From contig NZ_JPER01000004.1 of assembly GCF_000753715.1 (NCBI RefSeq), positions 124,001 to 188,000 of the forward strand: 64,000 bases of DNA, in the 5' to 3' direction. Under the pieces are notes generated by a model. The model saw nothing but the letters and a program-made list of their open reading frames with translations. It was not told where the DNA came from and did not search any database. Positions within the stretch are counted from its first letter, which is position 1; each line of letters starts with the position of its first letter. The DNA is from Pseudidiomarina salinarum. Its GTDB lineage: Bacteria > Pseudomonadota > Gammaproteobacteria > Enterobacterales > Alteromonadaceae. The translations under genes and the position numbers were made by a program. Shown one piece after another: positions 27,716 to 34,238 of this stretch.

Positions 27716-28969
27716 TTAAACCGGGCTATAGCGTGTCCTGTGCCATACCAGCCCGATAAACATGAGTGCAACTCCTGTAATGACTACGGTCAAATCTACA
27801 AAAACGGCTAACCCCAGACAACTCAACAGGCCTAGTACTGAAATCCAACGGGGAACAAAACGTTGCGCCGGTAAAATTCGCAGCGCCGCCAGGTTCGTTA
27901 TGCTGTAGTAAATCAACACGGTAAAAGCGCTGAACGACCAGGCCAGTCGGAGATCGCCGATAGCCACCAGTACCATCATTACGGCAAAGGTCAGCCATAC
28001 GGCCGCCGGAGCTGAGGTGCGCGCCGGGTTTAACAGCGCAAGCCCTCTGGGCAGATCATTGCGGCGGGCCATAGCCAGTATCACCCTCGATACCCCTAAC
28101 AGCAAGTTAAGAATAACGCCGCACATAGCAATCAATGCTGCCAGGGTTACCAGCCAGCGCGTTACCCCGGCACCATGACCAGCTTCGATCAGATTCGCCA
28201 GCACAAAATCCTCGCTGCGGGTAAAGGCCGGATACTGCAGCAGGGCCCAGCCAATAGCCAGGTACACTAGGGTCACAACCAACATAGTAACCACAATAGC
28301 GCGCGGTATCACATGGCGGGGATTCTGTACTTCTTCACCCATGGTGGCGATGCGCCCATAGCCGGTGTAGGCCACGAATAGCAGCGCTGCTGCAGCTAAT
28401 AGCCCACCGGGCTCGCCCTTAGGGATGGGCAGCTGCAGCTGGTCTGGTGCCGGCAGGCTGAAGCTGTAGCCGATGAAAATAAGCAAGCCCAGAATTGCGA
28501 GCCCTACCAGCACTGCATTGGCCTGGTTGGAGCGCCGTAAACCACCCAGTACCAGCAAAGTGAGCGCCAGTAACACCACGCCGCCAATCAGCTGTGTCAG
28601 CCATACCGGCCCGCCAAACCAGCCGGTAATGGCAAAACCGACCGCCAAAGCAGCAGTAGCCGCGGAGGCGCTTTTAGCTAAGACAAAAAGCCAGCCGGCA
28701 GTGAAGCCTAAATCATGGGTGAGAAATTCGTAGCCGTATTCGTAGGTGCCGCCGCTAACTGGGTGAATGGCGGCCAGCTGGGCACTGGATAAACCGTTGC
28801 AGGTAGCAACCAGCGCAGCCAGCAGGATGGCCCAGATGATCCAGTTACCGGCTAATTCAACGCCAAAACCGACGCTGACAAAAGCGCCGGTTCCGATAAT
28901 GGAACCCAGGCCAAGTAAAATGGCGCCGGGTAATGAGGTGCTGCGAACTAATGACTGATGCTGACTCAT
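27716..28969 (-). CDS. APC-superfamily amino-acid permease
   Basis: A 417-residue inner-membrane carrier with about twelve helices. The N-terminal helix carries LLGLGSIIGTGAF, the substrate-binding GSG-like loop of APC transporters. SGGTYEYGYEFL is the conserved loop after helix 2, and VAYTGYGRIATMGEEVQNPRHVIPRAI is the helix 6-7 region typical of the family. This points to amino acid or polyamine uptake or exchange, with the substrate undetermined. It lies upstream of the GGDEF-EAL gene in the same orientation with a 13-base gap, so they may share a transcript. Confidence 0.88.
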   Translation of the reverse strand: MSQHQSLVRSTSLPGAILLGLGSIIGTGAFVSVGFGVELAGNWIIWAILLAALVATCNGLSSAQLAAIHPVSGGTYEYGYEFLTHDLGFTAGWLFVLAKSASAATAALAVGFAITGWFGGPVWLTQLIGGVVLLALTLLVLGGLRRSNQANAVLVGLAILGLLIFIGYSFSLPAPDQLQLPIPKGEPGGLLAAAALLFVAYTGYGRIATMGEEVQNPRHVIPRAIVVTMLVVTLVYLAIGWALLQYPAFTRSEDFVLANLIEAGHGAGVTRWLVTLAALIAMCGVILNLLLGVSRVILAMARRNDLPRGLALLNPARTSAPAAVWLTFAVMMVLVAIGDLRLAWSFSAFTVLIYYSITNLAALRILPAQRFVPRWISVLGLLSCLGLAVFVDLTVVITGVALMFIGLVWHRTRYSPV

Positions 28970-29037
28970 GTCGTGCTCCTAAACCAATGTTTCAGTTTAG
29001 TTTATCAGCTCGCAGCGTCATTCATATTACAACTGGT

Positions 29038-29460
29038 TTAGCTGGAGGTATGGATGTTAAGTTTTACATCCACATTGCCGCGCACCGCGGTGGCGTAAGG
29101 ACAAACTTTATCCGCTTTTTCGATGAGTTTATCGGCGGTGTCATCATCCATACCCGGTACATAAATATCCAGGGTAGCGGTAATAGCGAAGCCCGGCTCT
29201 TGCTTGCCGATGCCAACTTTCGCCTGCACCCGCGCATCGCCGGGAATCTTTATTTTCTCTTCTTTGGCGACATGCTTCATGGCGCCAAGAAAACAGGCGG
29301 AAAAACCAGCCGCAAACAACTGCTCGGGATTGGTTGCGCCGCCGGAGCCGCCGAGTGCTTCAGGTGGCGTCAGTTTTACATCCAGCAGGCCGTCATCGGA
29401 TTTTGCGCGACCATCGCGGCCGCCAGTAGCAGTCACATTCGCAGTATATAAAATATCCAT
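29038..29460 (-). CDS. ohr: Organic hydroperoxide resistance protein Ohr
   Basis: A 140-residue Ohr/OsmC-family thiol peroxidase that reduces organic and fatty-acid hydroperoxides. The two catalytic cysteines are in GFSACFLGAMKHV (near residue 56) and DKVCPYATAVRGNVDV (near residue 119). The N-terminal YTANVTATGGRDGRAKSDDGLLDVKL is the standard Ohr start, and the spacing of the cysteines fits Ohr rather than OsmC. No OhrR regulator gene is adjacent in the window. It diverges from two GST genes, giving a small detoxification neighbourhood. Confidence 0.92.
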   Translation of the reverse strand: MDILYTANVTATGGRDGRAKSDDGLLDVKLTPPEALGGSGGATNPEQLFAAGFSACFLGAMKHVAKEEKIKIPGDARVQAKVGIGKQEPGFAITATLDIYVPGMDDDTADKLIEKADKVCPYATAVRGNVDVKLNIHTSS

Positions 29461-29586
29461 AATTACTCCTTGTTGTATAGTTAGTGAAACAAATCAAGGG
29501 TTCACATTTAAGCCTAGCACAGATTAGCTAACATGATAGGCTGAGAGGATTGCTGACAAACCACAGACCCATCGAAGGGAGGTTGT

Positions 29587-30207
29587 ATGAAATTATATGA
29601 AACGGCTATCGCACCCAACCCACGCCGCGTGCGGATGTTTCTTGCCGAAAAAGAGCTGCTGGATCAGGTCGAGTTTGTTGAAATTGACCTGCTGAAGGGT
29701 GAGAACCGGACGGCGGAATTCGCCGCGCGTAACCCGATGAAAAAGGTACCGGTGCTGGAGCTGGATGACGGCAACCATATCGCCGAAACCATGGCCATCT
29801 GCCGTTACTTTGAAGCGGCCTACCCTGATGCCCCAACCATGCTCGGCGACACGCCGCGCGAAAAAGCCCTTGTGGAACAGTGGCTGCGCTGGGTGGAGTT
29901 TTACTTCTTTATGCCAACGGGCATGTGCTTTCAGCATTCCACCGGCTATTTCAAAGATCGCATGAAGCCCATTCCTGAGTGGGGCGAAGAGTGCCATAAA
30001 AATATCATCAGCTTTATGGAGTTTCTGAATAGCCAACTGGCCGATCGCGACTATATTTGTTGTGACCGCTTCACAGCGGCGGACATCAATGCCTTTACCA
30101 CCGTTGAATTTGCGCGGGTTGTGCAAATCCGTGTGTCTGAGCTTGAGCTGCCTCATCTGCAGGAATGGTATCAGCGCATTAAAGGCCGTTCATCGGCCAG
30201 CGTTTAG
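29587..30207 (+). CDS. Glutathione S-transferase family protein
   Basis: A 206-residue GST. The thioredoxin-like N-terminal domain reads [24 protein letters not shown] and contains [15 protein letters not shown] with the cis-proline of the glutathione site, followed by [12 protein letters not shown]. The C-terminal helical domain runs to the end. It resembles the GstB-like bacterial class in length and start. A strong GGGAGG precedes the ATG. A second GST follows 22 bases after the stop, so the pair is likely one transcript. Substrate is unknown. Confidence 0.88.
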   Translation: MKLYETAIAPNPRRVRMFLAEKELLDQVEFVEIDLLKGENRTAEFAARNPMKKVPVLELDDGNHIAETMAICRYFEAAYPDAPTMLGDTPREKALVEQWLRWVEFYFFMPTGMCFQHSTGYFKDRMKPIPEWGEECHKNIISFMEFLNSQLADRDYICCDRFTAADINAFTTVEFARVVQIRVSELELPHLQEWYQRIKGRSSASV

Positions 30208-30229
30208 TCCGAGACGAAGGAGGATTCAT

Positions 30230-30895
30230 ATGATTGACCTTTACACAGCGCCCACACCCAACGGCCATAAAGTCACAGTCACCCTGGATGAAATGGGCGT
30301 GGACTATAACCTGATTGCCGTCGACCTCGGCCAGAATGAACAGAAACAGCCGGAGTTCCTGCAGCGCAATCCGAACGGCCGTATTCCAGTCATTGTGGAC
30401 CGCGATAACGACGATTTTGCGGTGTTCGAATCCGGTGCCATCATGCTTTATCTGGCCGAGAAATATAACAAGCTGCGGCCTGCGGATATGAAAGAACGCT
30501 CGCAAATGATGCAATGGCTGATGTTCCAGATGAGCGCAGTCGGCCCCATGATGGGTCAGGCAAATGTGTTTTACCGGTATTTCCCGGAGAAAATTCAGCC
30601 TGCTATTGATCGCTATCAGAACGAGTCCCGCCGGTTGTTTGAAGTACTGGATCGGCGTCTGAGTGAGTCAACTTATCTGGCGGGTGAGAACTTTGGTCTG
30701 GCGGATATTGCTAACTGGTGCTGGGTACGAACCTGGGACTGGTCAGGGGTTAGCCCGGAGGGCCTTACGCACCTGCAACGCTGGCTGGATCAGGTAGGCG
30801 AGCGCCCGGCCTGTAAAAGCGGTGTGACCAAGCCCGAGCGGATCAAAGATCCGGACGAGCTGGTCAAACATGCGCGGAACATGGTTCAAAGATAA
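30230..30895 (+). CDS. Glutathione S-transferase, YfcG/YghU-like
   Basis: About 221 residues. The N terminus [23 protein letters not shown], then [37 protein letters not shown], matches the nu-class GSTs such as E. coli YfcG, which have disulfide reductase activity with glutathione. The C-terminal domain contains [18 protein letters not shown], another marker of that class. The start at 30230 is fixed by AAGGAGG seven bases before it. A longer in-frame reading begins inside the previous gene and is not real. It forms a pair with the upstream GST. Confidence 0.9.
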   Translation: MIDLYTAPTPNGHKVTVTLDEMGVDYNLIAVDLGQNEQKQPEFLQRNPNGRIPVIVDRDNDDFAVFESGAIMLYLAEKYNKLRPADMKERSQMMQWLMFQMSAVGPMMGQANVFYRYFPEKIQPAIDRYQNESRRLFEVLDRRLSESTYLAGENFGLADIANWCWVRTWDWSGVSPEGLTHLQRWLDQVGERPACKSGVTKPERIKDPDELVKHARNMVQR

Positions 30896-30912
30896 AGGTT
30901 CAGCGCTAAGGC

Positions 30913-31110
30913 TTACTGTGCGTCCTGGCCACGTTGCTTGGGCGCAATCTGCTTGTCAGTCTGTGAATGATTATCGTGGGTCTTATTTGGCCGACGCTGA
31001 TCTTCACGGCTCTGATTTTCTTTATCCTGCTTCGCCTGTTGCTGGCGACGCTCTTCTTCAGTCAGGCCTTCTTCATTTTTGCGGGCATTCGGATCGGTTG
31101 GGCTAGTCAT
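30913..31110 (-). CDS. Small highly charged hypothetical protein
   Basis: A 65-residue protein, very rich in Gln, Lys, Glu, Asp, Asn and Arg and almost without hydrophobic residues (RKNEEGLTEEERRQQQAKQD and so on). It is expected to be disordered or a short charged helix. It has an excellent ribosome binding site (AAAGGAGAC just upstream of the ATG at 31110), which is the main reason to treat it as a real gene. I do not recognise a family. It converges with the YfcG-like gene and lies downstream of the FkbM gene. Confidence 0.62.
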   Translation of the reverse strand: MTSPTDPNARKNEEGLTEEERRQQQAKQDKENQSREDQRRPNKTHDNHSQTDKQIAPKQRGQDAQ

Positions 31111-31221
31111 AAAGTCTCCTTTCTCTTAGCTAACATTCGTGTGCCAATTTCTTAAGTGCTTTTCACGGGTAAGTATAGCAAAAAACGGCGCAAAAATTAA
31201 GGCGAGGCCAGTAAAGACGCG

Positions 31222-31243
31222 GCCTGATCAGCTTGGATCAGGC
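31222..31243 (-). terminator. Terminator-like hairpin at the 3' end of the FkbM gene
   Basis: GCCTGATC (31222-31229) and GATCAGGC (31236-31243) form a perfect 8-bp stem with a 6-base loop, overlapping the FkbM stop codon. On the minus strand it is followed by a short T-rich GTCTTTAC, so it is a weak intrinsic terminator. Confidence 0.5.
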
Positions 31244-32071
31244 GCCGTGCAGGGGCTTCTTGGTGAATAATAAATTTCGCAGAAGGCCCCGTTTACCGGA
31301 TAACGAAGCCAGGTAATCCATACCTTCCTTAACCGAATAATGCTGTACCTCGCCGTGCAGAATGTACATATCTGAGAAAAACCGGCCGATGTATTCCAGC
31401 AAGGCATCGCCGGTCGATTCATGGTTCTCCAGTAGCGATGGCGAATACTCGATATACAGCATCTCAGTGCGTTCCAGCGTGTCCTTCCCGCCTTTTAAAG
31501 CATGCAGCTCATGGCCTTCAATATCCATCACCATGAGGCTGACTGTATCTTTGTCGTCAGCTAACCAGGTGTCCAGCGTGACCATATCAACCGTTGGCAG
31601 GTCTTTAACCGGCTTCAGCGATATCGACGAGTTACCAGTATTTAGCGTATTACGGCGCACCGTCACTTCACCAGCTTCTGCCCCAACCGCTTTGTTATTC
31701 ACCTTAGCGTTGGAGACCTGGTTCAGCAGTAAATTGTGGCTCACCAGTTCAAAGTTTGTCAGATCAGCTTCGAACCCGGTTACCCGCTCGCTGATTTTTG
31801 ACAGCGGAATCAACAGCGAACCGATGTGAGTACCCACTATCACAATATGGCCGGCCTTACCGCCCAGATTTTCCGCCAACCACTCAATATCCTGGCGGTC
31901 ATATTCGCCCTTATCAAGCAGCTTGCGGCCGACAGCAAAATCACCTGCTTCCACCAACAACATACCGTTCCAGGTATCCGCCAATACCGCCTTGCCATAT
32001 TTAGACAAAACCTGATTGCGGAACGGCTGCCGCAGCATCCGCCCGACTCGCTTATGAAATCGTGTACTCAT
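31238..32071 (-). CDS. FkbM-family SAM-dependent methyltransferase
   Basis: A 277-residue methyltransferase. The SAM motif region is GHIVIVGTHIGSLLIPLSK near residue 95, followed by VTGFEADLTNFELVSHNLLLN with the acidic ribose ligand. VDMVTLDTWL and VSLMVMDIEGHELHALKGG are the FkbM hallmark segments. FkbM proteins methylate hydroxyl groups on sugars, polyketides or other small molecules; the target here is unknown. The motif I glycines read VGTHIGS, somewhat unlike the usual DVGANIG, so activity is likely but not certain. A small YkoF-like gene lies 15 bases upstream. Confidence 0.75.
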   Translation of the reverse strand: MSTRFHKRVGRMLRQPFRNQVLSKYGKAVLADTWNGMLLVEAGDFAVGRKLLDKGEYDRQDIEWLAENLGGKAGHIVIVGTHIGSLLIPLSKISERVTGFEADLTNFELVSHNLLLNQVSNAKVNNKAVGAEAGEVTVRRNTLNTGNSSISLKPVKDLPTVDMVTLDTWLADDKDTVSLMVMDIEGHELHALKGGKDTLERTEMLYIEYSPSLLENHESTGDALLEYIGRFFSDMYILHGEVQHYSVKEGMDYLASLSGKRGLLRNLLFTKKPLHGA

Positions 32072-32086
32072 AAATACCTTACTATT

Positions 32087-32335
32087 TTATGGCCGCAAAT
32101 CGCCGTGGAGGAACTTACAAACAAAGACGACCTTGCCATACTTTTCAAACGACCAGCGAATGCAGCCCTGCAGCGCAGCCATCACGTCGTCGTAATCACC
32201 AAACAACTGCGTACTCAGCGTATTGCTAATCACTTTTACTTTCTCGTGTTTGTTCAGTTCGTCAATAAAGCCTTTAATCGGCTCTTTGTACTCTTCCGCA
32301 AGTGGATACTTACTTACTTCAACCGTGAGTTTCAT
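32087..32335 (-). CDS. Small YkoF-like (thiamine/HMP-binding fold) protein
   Basis: An 82-residue protein starting MKLTVEVSKYPLAEEYKEPI and continuing with FIDELNKHEKVKVISNTLST, FGDYDDVM and KVVFVCKFLHGDL. This pattern recalls single YkoF-type ferredoxin-like domains, which bind thiamine pyrimidine moieties in Bacillus; in this bacterium the ligand is unknown. I chose the ATG at 32335 because family members begin there and an AAAGG lies about ten bases before; an upstream in-frame ATG at 32359 would add eight residues. It is followed by the FkbM gene with a 15-base gap. Confidence 0.55.
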   Translation of the reverse strand: MKLTVEVSKYPLAEEYKEPIKGFIDELNKHEKVKVISNTLSTQLFGDYDDVMAALQGCIRWSFEKYGKVVFVCKFLHGDLRP

Positions 32336-32440
32336 AAGTTGTCTACCTTTTACTGCCATCTAGTGTGCCGTTAAGTTTAGGTGCTGCGCGGGTCTGGCGC
32401 AATAAGAAGGGGAAACCTATTTGGGGCAATGCAAGCGCTC

Positions 32441-32465
32441 GAAAACCGGCAGATCTAATGCCGGT
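32441..32465 (-). terminator. Rho-independent terminator of the 142-residue gene
   Basis: On the minus strand ACCGGCA (32465-32459) pairs with TGCCGGT (32451-32445), a 7-bp stem with a 7-base loop, followed by TTTTC. It overlaps the stop codon of the gene and should separate it from the YkoF-like gene downstream. Confidence 0.65.
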
Positions 32466-32883
32466 ACAATTTGTCAGCTGAGCTAATCGCATCAGGTTCG
32501 TGGATTTCAAACCGCGTACCATCTTCGGATTCGACGCTACTGCTTATGGGTTCCAGTTCGCCTTCAATATTGAAGCTCGCCGGATTGCCGCCCGAATCGA
32601 ATGTGGCTACAGGCTCCTGATCGATAACGAGTATATAGCCACGCACAGGACTATGCAGTGAGTGCGATGGATGGCTCTTGTCAGCAGTAATGACGGACTG
32701 GATCAATGAATAGTCTTTATCCTTAGCCAACGCAGAGTAATACTGCTCAAGCGAAATGGTCTCGATCTGACGTGAGCCGAGCATAGCAGAGAAGGTGATT
32801 TGTCGCGGTACAGGCTGCGTAAATACGCGCTTCAGATAAGCGTTAGGGGCGGTGGTTGGATCATAATCATGGGGTTGGTTCAT
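32455..32883 (-). CDS. Hypothetical 142-residue protein under MetJ-type promoter and structured leader
   Basis: I recognise no family. The protein is soluble, with no signal peptide or membrane helix. It has an N-terminal segment with PRQITFSAMLGSRQIETISL, a central DYSLIQSVITADKSHPSHSL, then a beta-rich RGYILVIDQEPVATFDSGGN, and an acidic C-terminal tail. The ATG at 32883 is preceded by a strong GAGGAGAG. It is a single-gene unit: a terminator follows it, and a sigma70-like promoter with two MetJ boxes and a roughly 140-base structured leader precede it. This control predicts a role in methionine, S-adenosylmethionine or methylation metabolism, but nothing in the protein itself confirms that. 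Confidence 0.68.
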   Translation of the reverse strand: MNQPHDYDPTTAPNAYLKRVFTQPVPRQITFSAMLGSRQIETISLEQYYSALAKDKDYSLIQSVITADKSHPSHSLHSPVRGYILVIDQEPVATFDSGGNPASFNIEGELEPISSSVESEDGTRFEIHEPDAISSADKLYRH

Positions 32884-32888
32884 GCGGT

Positions 32889-32916
32889 CTCTCCTCAGTA
32901 GTTAAAAAACGGAGAG
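32889..32916 (-). promoter_or_regulatory. Possible anti-Shine-Dalgarno pairing in the leader
   Basis: The ribosome binding site GGAGAG of the 142-residue gene (minus strand, 32894-32889) is perfectly complementary to CTCTCC at 32916-32911 on the same strand, 16 bases upstream. The latter segment can also pair with AGAGCAA of the upstream leader (33011-33005, against 32918-32912). Mutually exclusive pairings of this kind suggest translational control. Confidence 0.45.
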
Positions 32917-32947
32917 CAATCTCTGATGATTCCTATTCTCATAATAG

Positions 32948-33025
32948 GCACATCCCGACTGGGAGTCGGAGGCCACCTTACCCGAAAGCAGGTTGGCGAG
33001 AGCGTTGCTCTTCTCTTGATGTTGC
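32948..33025 (-). ncRNA. Candidate SAM-I-clan riboswitch-like leader
   Basis: Read on the minus strand. A closing helix pairs GCAACATC (33025-33018) with GATGTGC (32954-32948). The segment AAGAG follows P1 directly, as in S-box RNAs. Next come a short P2 hairpin (33011-32999) and a P3 helix in which GCC-AA-CC (32997-32991) faces GG-T-GGC (32977-32972), the asymmetric AA/U internal loop that binds SAM in SAM-I RNAs. P4 is CCGACT/AGTCGG with a 3-base loop (32969-32955). P2 is much shorter than in classical SAM-I and lacks an evident kink-turn, which resembles the SAM-I/IV variant. By-eye match only. Confidence 0.5.
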
Positions 33026-33031
33026 GGGTGG

Positions 33032-33061
33032 ATTATAGACGTTTAGACGTCTAATTGTCAA
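33032..33061 (-). promoter_or_regulatory. Sigma70 promoter with two MetJ boxes in its spacer
   Basis: On the minus strand TTGACA (33061-33056) and TATAAT (33037-33032) are consensus -35 and -10 boxes, 18 bases apart. The spacer carries two adjacent met boxes (33037-33052 on the plus strand, AGACGTTT and AGACGTCT; 6 and 8 matches to the MetJ consensus). Bound MetJ would block RNA polymerase. Transcription would begin near 33025, exactly where the leader helix P1 begins. Confidence 0.75.
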
Positions 33062-33071
33062 TTCCTACCGT

Positions 33072-33107
33072 TAGCTAAAAAGAAGCCTGCGGATTATGCA
33101 GGCTTCT
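33072..33107 (-). terminator. Rho-independent terminator of the PepSY gene
   Basis: AGAAGCCTGC (33081-33090) and GCAGGCTTCT (33098-33107) form a perfect 10-bp stem with a 7-base loop. On the minus strand it is followed by TTTTAGC. It begins six bases after the PepSY stop codon. Confidence 0.85.
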
Positions 33108-33112
33108 GAAGA

Positions 33113-34219
33113 TCACTTCTTGCGGGCGCGCTTGTTGCGGCGCTGGTACCAGAGGTAGGTGCCGGTGATGGCTAGCAGCAGCGGGATGACGCCGACAATA
33201 CTCCAGATAACCTTCACGGTCATACCGCCCCAGGTGCCGAAGTGCAGACGGCGGAAGCTGTCGAGGGTTTTGGCACCGCTGCCCTGCTCATTCAGGTTGT
33301 AGGTGTTCAGATACTCGCCGGTGTGCGGGTCGTAATTCGATACGCTGCCGTAATTGCTGAGCAGCGGGTTCTCCGTTGGCGCGCGGCCGAATACAGTAAA
33401 CGGCAATTCCGGCTCAAACGGAAATAGCAGATACGTTGGCTTGAAGCCCTCAATGCGCTGCTGGCTGTCGATCACCAGAGCGTCGATATTCAGATCATCT
33501 GAATACAGCCGCTCATCCATGATGTGGTGCTCGGCGCCAGCGCTATGCTCTTGCCACTCTTCGTAGTAAATCAGCCCGCTGTAGTAGCCGCCGGTAATAC
33601 CCAGGATCAGCAGAATGGGAGAAGCAAAGGTGCCAAACATTTTGTGCAGATCGCTAAATACCATCAGCATTTGCTGATTCCAGCGCAGGGTAAACAGCCG
33701 CGCCCAGAAACGCCGGTAGATGATCAGCCCGGAGATACCCATGAACACCAGAAACAGCGCCAGAATAAAGCTGATGATCAGGCCTAAGTGCTCGTCCAGG
33801 CCCTTAATATCGTTCAGCAACAGCGTGTAATGCAGCTCCACCAGCCAGTCGGTCAGATAGTGGCCCGGTTCCGCAGGCTCGCTCAACACTTCGCCCGTAT
33901 ATGGGTTCAGATAGCTTTTCGACCATGCATCGGTGCCGCGCTCAATCACGAAGATGCGATCGGATTCATCATGGCCCTGCGGGAAAATCTCCCAGCTACC
34001 AATTTCATAGTTGGGCAGTTGCGCGTTGATCTGAGCAGTGAGCTCAGTTAATGGCAGACGCGGCTGATCGGTTGGCTCCATATAGGCCAGATCAGAGAGC
34101 AACCAGGCGTCGATCTCTTTTTTGAAAACAATGATACTGCCGGTCAGGCAAACAACGAGAAAGGGGACCATAAAAATGATCCCCGCCCAACCGTGCCATT
34201 TATGAAGCGTCTTTCGCAT
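33113..34219 (-). CDS. PepSY-associated membrane protein (iron-uptake type)
   Basis: A 368-residue inner-membrane protein with four hydrophobic helices. The first is KWHGWAGIIFMVPFLVVCLTGSIIVFKK, the classical PepSY_TM start with its histidine. HTGEYLNTYNLNEQGSGAKTLDSFRRLHFGTWGG near the C terminus holds conserved histidines. Relatives such as PiuB and FsrB-like proteins reduce ferric siderophores or assist iron release in the periplasm. It follows a siderophore receptor gene by 19 bases on the same strand, and the receptor has a Fur box, so the two form an iron-regulated operon. Confidence 0.86.
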   Translation of the reverse strand: MRKTLHKWHGWAGIIFMVPFLVVCLTGSIIVFKKEIDAWLLSDLAYMEPTDQPRLPLTELTAQINAQLPNYEIGSWEIFPQGHDESDRIFVIERGTDAWSKSYLNPYTGEVLSEPAEPGHYLTDWLVELHYTLLLNDIKGLDEHLGLIISFILALFLVFMGISGLIIYRRFWARLFTLRWNQQMLMVFSDLHKMFGTFASPILLILGITGGYYSGLIYYEEWQEHSAGAEHHIMDERLYSDDLNIDALVIDSQQRIEGFKPTYLLFPFEPELPFTVFGRAPTENPLLSNYGSVSNYDPHTGEYLNTYNLNEQGSGAKTLDSFRRLHFGTWGGMTVKVIWSIVGVIPLLLAITGTYLWYQRRNKRARKK

Positions 34220-34238
34220 CAGTCAGAAAACCTGTCTT

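Noticed and set aside
30062-30229. Extended start of the YfcG-like GST
   Set aside because: The extra 56 residues lie inside the previous GST gene and a strong ribosome binding site marks 30230 as the start.
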